Below, piece by piece: positions 52,335 through 64,000 of a DNA stretch of 64,000 nt. The notes below the pieces were generated by a model. The model saw only the letters and a program-made list of their open reading frames with translations. It had not been told where the DNA came from and ran no database searches. Every line of letters starts with the position of its first letter. Within the stretch, counting starts at the first letter, position 1. A program made the translations under genes and the position numbers. This DNA is from CAG-791 sp045546175 (GTDB taxonomy: Bacteria > Bacillota > Clostridia > Lachnospirales > Lachnospiraceae), in assembly GCA_045546175.1 (NCBI GenBank), contig JAZQCI010000117.1, forward strand, positions 25,337 to 89,336. Direction: 5' to 3'.

Positions 52335-52366
52335 ATCCGGCTGTCCATCAGGACGGCCGGATTTCA
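52335..52366 (+). terminator. Hairpin after rplL
   Basis: A 12-base stem with one wobble (52335-52346 / 52351-52362), followed by TTCAT. The tail is poor in T, so read-through to rpoB is possible. Confidence 0.55.
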
Positions 52367-52454
52367 TATCGGTATAGAAGTTGCCCGCCATGCGGGGCTT
52401 GTATCAGGAGACTGGTTATTAATACTTCATTCACAAATTGTTAAAAAATAATTA

Positions 52455-52483
52455 TTGACTGCTGGACAATGCGATGATAGAAT
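52455..52483 (+). promoter_or_regulatory. Promoter of rpoBC
   Basis: TTGACT (52455-52460) and TAGAAT (52478-52483), spacing 17. It gives a leader of about 120 bases before rpoB. Confidence 0.72.
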
Positions 52484-52609
52484 ATTATTCGCATCTTTTT
52501 TGCGTGCCGAGTTTTTGTGCTGCCCGAAAATAGTTACATAGCTGTCGGAGGGCAAAGGGCGCGTACAGACACATTATATATAGATTTCATACAATACGGG
52601 GTGAACCAG

Positions 52610-55600
52610 ATGGAAAAATACAGGATACATCCTATAGGGGAAGGCAAGAGCATGCGCATGAGTTATCAGCGTCAGAAGGAAGTGCTGCCCATGCCCAACC
52701 TGATCGAGGTGCAGACGGATTCTTACAAGTGGTTTCTTGAGAAGGGTCTGCAGGAGGTCTTTGATGATATCTCTCCGATCGAGGACTTCAGCGGAAGGCT
52801 GAGTCTGTCCTTTGTCAGCTATAAACTTTGCGAAGATAAAGTTAAGTATTCCATCGAAAAGTGCAAGGAAAGAGATGCTACTTATGCAGCGCCTCTTATG
52901 GTTAAAGTGCGTCTTTTCGACAAGGAAAACGACAAGGAATTCAAGGAACAGGAGATCTTCATGGGAGATCTTCCTCTTATGACGAACACAGGGACGTTTG
53001 TGATCAACGGCGCAGAGCGTGTCATCGTCAGCCAGCTGGTCCGTTCCCCCGGCATCTATTACGGAATTGATAAGGATAAATTCGGCAAGAAGCTCTTCTC
53101 CTGCACGGTGATCCCTAACAGAGGCGCCTGGCTGGAGTATGAGACGGACGCGAACGACGTATTCTATGTCAGAGTAGACCGCACCAGGAAGGTTCCTGTC
53201 ACGGTCCTCATTCGTGCGCTCGGAATCGGCACCGATGAGGAGATCCTTGATCTCTTCGGCGATGAGCCCAAGATCCGCGCCAGCTTTGTTAAGGATATCT
53301 CCAACAACTATGAGAGCGGTCTTCTGGAACTGTACAAGAAGATCCGTCCCGGTGAGCCGCTTTCCGTCGAGAGCGCGGACAGCCTGATCAATGCGATGTT
53401 CTTTGATCCCCGCAGATATGACCTCGCCAAGGTCGGCAGATACAAATTCAATAAGAAGCTCGCTTTCAGAAGCCGTATCAAGGACCAGATCCTGGCGGAA
53501 GACGTAGTGGATGAGGCAAACGGCGATATTCTGGGAACAGCCGGCGAAGTCGTAACAAGAGAGATGGCCGACGAGATCCAGAACAGCGCGATCCCCTATG
53601 TGTGGATCCGCACGGAAGAGCGCAATGTCAAGGTGCTCAGCAACCTGATGGTTGACATCACACACTACGTGGACTGCGATCCCGAAGAACTCGGAATCAC
53701 AGAGCTGGTTTACTATCCCGCACTGAGAGAGATCCTCCTTCAGTATCAGGACAATACGGATCCCGAAGCGCTTGCGGACGCCCTCAGAAAGAGCGTTCAC
53801 GAGCTGATCCCGAAGCACATTACGAAGGAAGATATCCTTGCTTCCATCAACTACAACATGCATCTGGAATACGGGATCGGCGGCAGCGACGACATCGACC
53901 ATCTGGGCAACAGAAGAATCCGCAGCGTCGGTGAACTTCTTCAGAACCAGTACCGGATCGGTCTCTCCAGAATGGAGAGAGTTGTCCGCGAGAGAATGAC
54001 GACTCATGACAGCTCCGAGGAGATCTCTCCCCAGGGCCTGATCAATATCAAGCCCGTACAGGCGGCGGTCAAGGAGTTCTTCGGATCTTCCCAGCTGTCC
54101 CAGTTCATGGACCAGAACAACCCTCTGGGTGAGCTTACACACAAGAGACGTCTGTCCGCACTTGGTCCCGGCGGTCTTTCCAGAGACCGTGCAGGATTCG
54201 AGGTCCGAGACGTTCACTATACTCACTACGGAAGAATGTGCCCGATCGAGACTCCCGAAGGTCCCAACATCGGTCTGATCAACTCCCTGGCAAGCTATGC
54301 GCGTATCAACGAGTATGGTTTTATTGAGGCACCTTACAGAAAGGTCGACCAGAGCGATCCGATGAACCCGCGCGTCACCGACGAAGTCGTCTATATGACG
54401 GCCGATGAAGAAGATAATTACCATGTGGCGCAGGCGAGCACACCTCTGGACGAGAATGGATATTTTGTCGACAACAACGTATCCGGCCGTTACAGAACCG
54501 AGACTTCTTCTTATAGGAAGACAGTTTTCGAATATATGGACGTATCCCCGAGAATGGTATTCTCTGTCGCGACATCCCTGGTTCCTTTCCTTCAGAACGA
54601 CGACGCTAACCGCGCGCTGATGGGATCGAACATGCAGAGACAGGCAGTTCCGCTCCTTACCACAGAGGCGCCGGCAGTCGGCACCGGTATGGAGTCCAAG
54701 GCAGCCCGCGACTCGGGCGTGTGCGTGATCTCCCCCAAGGCAGGTGTTGTTGAGTTCGTTGACGCCACAACGATCAAGATGGCTTACGACGACGGCACCA
54801 GGGAAGAGATTCACCTGTCCAAGTTTGAGCGCTCTAACCAGAGCAACTGCTACAACCAGAAGCCGATCGTCTTTACCGGCGAGAGAGTGGCGGAAGGCCA
54901 GATCATCGCAGACGGCCCTTCCACCTGCAACGGTGAGCTTGCACTGGGCAAGAACCCTCTGATCGGTTTCATGACCTGGGAAGGATACAACTACGAGGAC
55001 GCGGTCCTTCTGAGTGAGCGCCTTGTCAGAGATGACGTATATACATCTGTTCATATTGAGGAATATGACTGCGAAGCCAGAGATACAAAGCTCGGCGCGG
55101 AAGAGATTACGAGAGATGTGCCCGGCGTAGGCGAGGACGCACTCAAGGATCTGGATGAGAACGGAATCATCCGCATCGGCGCGGAGGTCCGTGCAGGTGA
55201 TATCCTGGTCGGCAAGGTCACTCCCAAGGGAGAGACGGAACTGACCGCGGAGGAGAAGCTCCTGCGCGCCATCTTCGGCGAAAAGGCAAGAGAAGTGCGT
55301 GACACTTCCCTGAAGGTTCCTCACGGCGAGTACGGCATCATCGTTGACACCAAGGTGTTTGAGCGCGAGAACGGTGACGAGCTCAGCCCCGGCGTCAACA
55401 AAGCGGTCCGCATCTATATCGCACAGAAGAGAAAGATCTCCGTCGGCGATAAGATGGCAGGCCGTCACGGAAACAAGGGTGTTGTCTCCAGAGTTCTGCC
55501 CATCGAAGATATGCCTTATCTTCCCAACGGTCGTCCTCTGGACATCGTGCTGAACCCCCTGGGCGTTCCTTCCCGTATGAACATCGGACAGATCCTGGAG

Positions 55601-56538
55601 ATCCACCTGTCCCTTGCTGCGGAAGCGCTCGGATTCAACGTGGCGACTCCCAACTTCGACGGCGCGAGCCAGGACGACATCATGGACGCCCTTGACCTCG
55701 CAAATGACTATGTAAATATGGATTGGGACGACTTCGAGGCAAAATATAAAGAGTCCGTACGTCCCGAGATAATGAAATACCTGTATGACAACCGCGCCCA
55801 CAGAGAACTGTGGAAGGGCGTTCCGATCTCCAGAGACGGCAAGGTCTGGCTCAGAGACGGACGTACGGGCGAGCTGTTCGATAACCCTGTTACGATCGGC
55901 CACATGCATTACCTCAAGCTCCACCACCTGGTAGACGATAAGATCCACGCCCGTTCCACAGGCCCTTACTCCCTGGTAACACAGCAGCCTCTGGGCGGCA
56001 AGGCTCAGTTCGGCGGCCAGCGTTTCGGAGAAATGGAAGTCTGGGCACTGGAGGCATACGGCGCGGCTTATACACTGCAGGAGATTCTGACGATCAAGTC
56101 GGACGACGTAGTCGGCCGTGTCAAGACCTACGAAGCGATCATTAAGGGAGAGAATATTCCCGAGTCCGGAATTCCGGAGTCCTTCAAGGTCCTTCTCAAA
56201 GAGCTCCAGGCACTGGGACTTGACGTGCAGGTTCTCGATGAGAAGGGTGAAGTCGTTGAGATCAAAGAGGACATCGATTACGGCGATTCCTCTGTGTACC
56301 GCTTCGAGATGAAGAACAACTTCAAGGACTACGGCAGTCCCGATCAGGCGCAGCTTGAGCGCGGCGGATTCAGCAGCAAAGAATTTAACGCGGCAGGTGA
56401 GCTGGAAGATGTAGAGCCTGAGCCTGACGGAAATTCGGACAGCGATGATCTGGATGGTTTCGGCGACGATATTGAATTAGAAGCTCTTAATCTGGATAAC
56501 GACGGCTACACAAGCGAAGATTCCGGGGAGGATTACTA

Positions 56539-56539
<1 letters not shown>
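52610..56539 (+). CDS. rpoB: RNA polymerase subunit beta
   Basis: A 1309-residue beta subunit. The rifampicin region reads SSQLSQFMDQNNPLGELTHK followed by RRLSALGPGGL, with the wild-type D, H and S positions, so no classic rifampicin-resistance change is seen. GRHGNKGVVS and GGKAQFGGQRFGEMEVWALE are conserved C-terminal blocks. ATG 52610 is preceded by GGGGTGA; an upstream in-frame start at 52517 would add an unrelated leader. The tail is acidic. The stop overlaps rpoC (TAATG). Confidence 0.97.
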
Positions 56540-60213
<3,674 letters not shown>

Positions 60214-60221
60214 AAAAGTAA

Positions 60222-60250
60222 TTGACAAGTGCAGATCGGACTCATATAAT
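60222..60250 (+). promoter_or_regulatory. Consensus promoter of the str operon
   Basis: TTGACA (60222-60227) and TATAAT (60245-60250) are 17 bases apart, a perfect consensus, only nine bases after the rpoC stop. Confidence 0.9.
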
Positions 60251-60252
60251 AT

Positions 60253-60290
60253 CATGGTGTGGCTCTTAGGAGCTGCACCATGTTTATTTT
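60253..60290 (+). terminator. Hairpin with T-rich tail at the rpsL leader
   Basis: CATGGTGTGGCTC (60253-60265) pairs with GAGCTGCACCATG (60270-60282) with one G-T wobble and one mismatch, followed by TTTATTTT. For rpoBC messages it can act as a terminator; for messages begun near 60257 only the shorter inner stem forms. Confidence 0.65.
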
Positions 60291-60311
60291 ATAAGAAGGA
60301 GGTGAAATAGA

Positions 60312-60731
60312 ATGCCAACATTTAACCAGTTAGTAAGAAAGGGTCGTCAGACTTCCGTCAAGAAATCTACTGCTCCTGCACTGCAGAAGGGAATGAACTC
60401 CCTTAAGAAGAAGGCTATTGACGCCAGCTCCCCGCAGAAGCGCGGTGTTTGCACAGCGGTTAAGACTGCAACCCCCAAGAAGCCTAACTCCGCACTGCGT
60501 AAAATCGCAAGAGTGCGTCTCTCCAATGGAATCGAGGTTACATCCTACATTCCCGGCGAGGGTCACAATCTGCAGGAGCACAGCGTTGTCCTGATCAGAG
60601 GCGGAAGAGTTAAAGATCTGCCCGGTACCAGATATCACATTATCCGCGGTACCCTGGATACAGCAGGTGTTGCCAACAGACGTCAGGCTCGCTCCAAGTA
60701 TGGCGCGAAGAGACCTAAGGCTGGAAAGTAA
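60312..60731 (+). CDS. rpsL: 30S ribosomal protein S12
   Basis: A 139-residue S12. The conserved loops TATPKKPNSALRKIARVRL and RGGRVKDLPGTRYHIIRGTL are intact, with no typical streptomycin-resistance change visible at the lysines. A 15-residue insert near residues 25-40 makes it longer than the E. coli protein. AAGAAGGAGGTG lies upstream of the ATG. Confidence 0.97.
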   Translation: MPTFNQLVRKGRQTSVKKSTAPALQKGMNSLKKKAIDASSPQKRGVCTAVKTATPKKPNSALRKIARVRLSNGIEVTSYIPGEGHNLQEHSVVLIRGGRVKDLPGTRYHIIRGTLDTAGVANRRQARSKYGAKRPKAGK

Positions 60732-60852
60732 GATATTTACTATAAACTGATACCTGTAAGTGTTGGAATTCTATTTACAGATAGATCACAGCACGAACAC
60801 ATATCTAATAGTGAGTACCGATGAATTATCCATTGATAAGGAGGGAAGTAAC

Positions 60853-61323
60853 GTGCCGCGTAAAGGACATGTACAAAAAAGAGAAGTACTTGCCGATCCT
60901 TTATACAACAACAAGGTTGTTACAAAGCTGATCAACGCTGTCATGCTCGACGGCAAGAAAGGCGTAGCACAGAAGATTGTATACGGTGCATTCGGCAAGG
61001 TTGAGGCGAAGGCTGGCAAGCCCGCACTCGAAGTATTTGAGACAGCCATGAACAACATCATGCCTGTCCTTGAAGTTAAAGCTAGACGAATCGGTGGTGC
61101 TACCTACCAGGTTCCGATCGAAGTCAGACCTGAGAGACGTCAGGCTCTCGCTCTTCGCTGGATGGTCATGTTCTCCCGTAAGAGAGGCGAGAAGACCATG
61201 GAAGACAAACTGGCCGGAGAGATTCTTGATGCGTTCAATAACACAGGCGCTTCTGTTAAGAGAAAAGAAGACATGCACAAGATGGCAGATGCCAACAGAG
61301 CTTTCTCTCACTACAGATTCTGA
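60853..61323 (+). CDS. rpsG: 30S ribosomal protein S7
   Basis: A 156-residue S7 beginning PRKGHVQKREVLADPLYNNK, with the block GGATYQVPIEVRPERRQALA in the middle. The start is GTG 60853, seven bases after AGGAGGG; longer in-frame readings upstream are not S7. Confidence 0.97.
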   Translation: MPRKGHVQKREVLADPLYNNKVVTKLINAVMLDGKKGVAQKIVYGAFGKVEAKAGKPALEVFETAMNNIMPVLEVKARRIGGATYQVPIEVRPERRQALALRWMVMFSRKRGEKTMEDKLAGEILDAFNNTGASVKRKEDMHKMADANRAFSHYRF

Positions 61324-61389
61324 TCGCAGCCTGACTATAACGGGACTGCTGCTTGAAGTTATTATACACATTAGGAGGAAGAGAAATCT

Positions 61390-63501
61390 GTGTCAACTAG
61401 AGAATATCCCCTGGAGAGAACCAGGAATATCGGTATTATGGCGCACATTGATGCCGGTAAGACTACACTCACGGAACGTATTCTGTACTATACCGGTGTA
61501 AACTATAAGATCGGTGATACACATGACGGTACTGCAACTATGGACTGGATGGCCCAGGAGCAGGAGCGCGGTATCACGATCACATCAGCGGCGACAACAT
61601 GCCACTGGACTCTGCATGTTCACAATGTGCCCAAGGAAGGCGCTCTCGAGCACCGCATCAATATTATTGATACTCCCGGACACGTTGACTTTACTGTCGA
61701 AGTAGAGCGTTCTCTTCGCGTACTGGACGGCGCCGTAGGCGTATTCAGCGCGAGAGGCGGCGTAGAACCCCAGGCGGAGAATGTATGGCGCCAGGCTGAT
61801 ACATACAATGTGCCTCGTATGGCTTTCATCAATAAGATGGACGTCATCGGAGCTGATTATTACGGTTCTGTAGAACAGATCCGCAACAGGCTCGGCAAGA
61901 ACGCCATCATGATCCAGATCCCTATGGGCGCTGAAGATACTTTTACCGGTATCATCGACCTGTTCGAGATGGAAGCATATACATATAATGATGACAAGGG
62001 TGACAACATCACCATCGGTGAGATCCCGGATCAGTTCAAGGAGGATGCGGAACTGTATCGCTCCGAGATGGTCGAGAAGATCTGCGACCTCGATGAGGAC
62101 CTGATGATGATGTATCTTGAAGGCGAGGAGCCTTCTGTGGACGAGATGAAGGCCGCGCTTCGCAAGGCAACCTGCGAGTGCAGAGCAGTCCCTGTAGTCT
62201 GCGGCTCCGCTTACAAGAACAAGGGCATTCAGAAGATGATCGATGCGGTCGTCGAATTCATGCCTTCACCTCTTGACATTCCCGCAATAAAAGGTACTGA
62301 TCTTGACGGAAACGAAGTCGAGAGACATTCCTCCGACGACGAGCCTTTCGCAGCGCTCGCATTCAAGATCATGACCGATCCCTTCGTAGGAAAGCTTGCA
62401 TTCTTCCGTGTATATTCCGGTGTCGCCAATTCCGGATCTTACATCCTGAATGCTACGAAGGACAAGAAGGAGCGTCTCGGACGTATCCTTCAGATGCACG
62501 CGAACAAGAGAACAGAACTTGAGAAGGTATACTCCGGCGATATCGCTGCGGCGGTAGGCCTCAAGTTTACGGCAACGGGCGACACACTCTGCGCGGAGAC
62601 CAGTCCGGTCATCCTTGAGTCCATGGAGTTCCCGGAGCCCGTTATCGAGCTCGCGATCGAGCCCAAGACCAAGGCTGGTCAGGGCAAGATGGCCGAAGCA
62701 CTTGCCAAGCTGGCTGAGGAGGATCCTACCTTCAAGCAGCACACTGACAAGGAGACAGGCCAGACAATCATCGCCGGTATGGGTGAGCTCCATCTGGAGA
62801 TCATCGTAGACAGACTTCTTCGTGAGTTCAAGGTCGAGGCGAATGTCGGCGCACCTCAGGTTGCGTACAAAGAGACATTTACCAAGAACGTCGAACAGGA
62901 ATACAAGTACGCGAAGCAGTCGGGCGGCCGCGGCCAGTACGGACACTGCAAAGTCCGCTTCGAGCCCATGGACGCAAACGGCGACGAACTTTACAAATTT
63001 GATTCCGAAGTCGTCGGCGGAAATATTCCTAAGGAATATATCCCGGCTGTCGGCGAAGGTATTGAAGAGGCTATGAAGGCCGGTAACTTGGGCGGATACC
63101 CTGTGGTCGGCGTTCACGCTACAGTATATGACGGATCTTATCACGAGGTCGACTCCTCTGAGATGGCATTCCACATCGCAGGATCCATGTGCTTCAAGGA
63201 AGCTATGAAGAAAGCATCTCCTGTACTCCTTGAGCCCATCATGAGAGTCGAAGTTACCATGCCCGAGGAATACATGGGCGATGTCATCGGTGATATCAAC
63301 TCCCGCCGCGGCAGAATCAGCGGCATGGAAGATATCGGCGGCGGCAAGATGGTAACAGGATTCGTTCCGCTGTCCGAGATGTTCGGATATGCGACGGATC
63401 TCCGTTCCAAGACACAGGGACGCGGCAATTACTCCATGTTCTTTGATAAGTACGAACCCGTGCCGAAGAATGTGGCCGAGAAGATCCTCAACGAAAAGTG
63501 A
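61390..63501 (+). CDS. fusA: Elongation factor G
   Basis: A 703-residue EF-G. The GTPase motifs are AHIDAGKTT, DTPGHVDF and NKMD; domain IV and V blocks (GRGQYGHCKV, VIGDINSRRGRI) are intact. It starts at GTG 61390 behind AGGAGGAAGAG. It catalyses ribosome translocation. Confidence 0.98.
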   Translation: MSTREYPLERTRNIGIMAHIDAGKTTLTERILYYTGVNYKIGDTHDGTATMDWMAQEQERGITITSAATTCHWTLHVHNVPKEGALEHRINIIDTPGHVDFTVEVERSLRVLDGAVGVFSARGGVEPQAENVWRQADTYNVPRMAFINKMDVIGADYYGSVEQIRNRLGKNAIMIQIPMGAEDTFTGIIDLFEMEAYTYNDDKGDNITIGEIPDQFKEDAELYRSEMVEKICDLDEDLMMMYLEGEEPSVDEMKAALRKATCECRAVPVVCGSAYKNKGIQKMIDAVVEFMPSPLDIPAIKGTDLDGNEVERHSSDDEPFAALAFKIMTDPFVGKLAFFRVYSGVANSGSYILNATKDKKERLGRILQMHANKRTELEKVYSGDIAAAVGLKFTATGDTLCAETSPVILESMEFPEPVIELAIEPKTKAGQGKMAEALAKLAEEDPTFKQHTDKETGQTIIAGMGELHLEIIVDRLLREFKVEANVGAPQVAYKETFTKNVEQEYKYAKQSGGRGQYGHCKVRFEPMDANGDELYKFDSEVVGGNIPKEYIPAVGEGIEEAMKAGNLGGYPVVGVHATVYDGSYHEVDSSEMAFHIAGSMCFKEAMKKASPVLLEPIMRVEVTMPEEYMGDVIGDINSRRGRISGMEDIGGGKMVTGFVPLSEMFGYATDLRSKTQGRGNYSMFFDKYEPVPKNVAEKILNEK

Positions 63502-63530
63502 TTGCATTCTTATTACAATTTGATTATAAT
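63502..63530 (+). promoter_or_regulatory. Promoter of tuf
   Basis: TTGCAT (63502-63507) and TATAAT (63525-63530), spacing 17, directly after the fusA stop. A second -10-like TATAAT is at 63582-63587. Confidence 0.7.
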
Positions 63531-63534
63531 CGTA

Positions 63535-63578
63535 GCAGTGACTGTTTATACGACCCTTAAATTGAGAACAGTCATTGC
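63535..63578 (+). promoter_or_regulatory. 5' leader hairpin of tuf
   Basis: GCAGTGACTGTT (63535-63546) pairs with AACAGTCATTGC (63567-63578), 11 Watson-Crick pairs plus one wobble, with a 20-base loop, near the transcript start expected from the promoter at 63502. Confidence 0.6.
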
Positions 63579-63635
63579 AGCTATAATGAAAATCAAAAAA
63601 GTTGTATCTCAAATTATTTAAGGAGGAATTGAGAA

Positions 63636-64000
63636 ATGGCAAAGGCTCATTTTGACAGAACAAAACCGCACTGCAACATCGGTACAATCGGTCACGTTGA
63701 CCATGGTAAGACAACTCTTACCGCTGCTATCACATCCGTTCTTGCTGTAAGACAGGGCGGAACTGCTGTTGCTTTCGATCAGATCGACAAGGCTCCCGAA
63801 GAGAGAGAGAGAGGAATCACCATCTCCACAGCTCACATCGAGTATGAGACAGCTAAGAGACACTATGCACACGTTGACTGCCCCGGCCACGCTGACTATG
63901 TCAAGAACATGATCACCGGTGCTGCTCAGATGGACGGCGCTATCCTCGTAGTTGCTGCTACCGACGGTGTTATGGCTCAGACTCGTGAGCACGTTCTGCT
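63636..64000 (+). CDS. tuf: Elongation factor Tu (5' part)
   Basis: The first 121 residues of EF-Tu are in the window; the gene continues beyond base 64000. MAKAHFDRTKPHCNIGTIGH, GHVDHGKTT, ERGITIS and DCPGHADYVKNM are the GTPase motifs. AAGGAGGAATTG precedes the ATG. It follows fusA by 134 bases, with its own promoter and leader hairpin. Confidence 0.97.
   Translation, partial: MAKAHFDRTKPHCNIGTIGHVDHGKTTLTAAITSVLAVRQGGTAVAFDQIDKAPEERERGITISTAHIEYETAKRHYAHVDCPGHADYVKNMITGAAQMDGAILVVAATDGVMAQTREHVL

Noticed and set aside
52574..55948. A 1124-codon open frame antisense to rpoB, and a similar one antisense to rpoC (56605-59718)
   Set aside because: They mirror highly conserved genes whose codon use keeps the reverse frame open; there is no ribosome binding site or recognisable protein motif.

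Overview
The window looks like a chromosomal segment of a moderately GC-rich anaerobic Clostridium-class Firmicute, most likely Lachnospiraceae. This rests on the gene order rpmG-secE-nusG-rplKA-rplJL-rpoBC-rpsLG-fusA-tuf, an L10 leader in front of rplJ, strong AGGAGG ribosome binding sites, a NiaR repressor, DUF4317, and several short proteins of a Lachnospiraceae type. The taxonomic call is inference; there is no rRNA or tRNA here to confirm it.

Layout. 1-6.9 kb: a co-directional run with a YihS-like sugar isomerase, a membrane-anchored S11 D,D-peptidase, a CE2-like SGNH esterase, a small membrane protein, a ROK-like protein and a rhomboid protease. 6.9-10.3 kb: DUF4317 protein (minus), an S1-domain protein, a secreted CAP protein and HypA. 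10.3-18.5 kb: an accessory, more AT-rich stretch of small unrelated genes (three GNAT acetyltransferases, acylphosphatase, DUF2185 protein, P-loop kinase, beta-carbonic anhydrase, a serpin with an extra N-terminal domain, tiny membrane proteins, a truncated histidine-phosphatase start). It ends in a 53-bp tandem array. 19.1-27.0 kb: a complete six-subunit Ech-type energy-converting [NiFe] hydrogenase (echABCDEF) followed by hypC-hypD-hypE. Together with hypA, 8.8 kb upstream, these genes build a ferredoxin-linked, ion-pumping membrane hydrogenase; hypB and hypF must lie elsewhere. 27.0-36.4 kb: Nudix hydrolase, a 74-bp tandem array, an SbcC/SbcD-like (YhaN/YhaO-like) ATPase-nuclease pair behind a large HTH protein, a WYL regulator with a repeat-rich promoter, a ~145-nt multi-arm palindrome, a membrane-tethered acylphosphatase and a second Nudix protein. 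36.4-47 kb: VanY-type carboxypeptidase, CBS/DHH pyrophosphatase, zinc-ribbon protein, a 41-residue membrane peptide, an EIIC/PfoR-like transporter under a probable NiaR operator, niaR, an orphan solute-binding lipoprotein beside a two-component system, an XRE regulator and UDP-galactopyranose mutase. 47-64 kb: the transcription/translation core, with a CapA-family gene placed between rplA and rplJ; the window ends inside tuf.

No insertion sequence, prophage, CRISPR array, rRNA or tRNA was recognised. The points most worth a second look are the serpin, the two tandem arrays, the long palindrome after the WYL gene, the niaR-transporter control region, and the accessory block that separates hypA from the hydrogenase operon.
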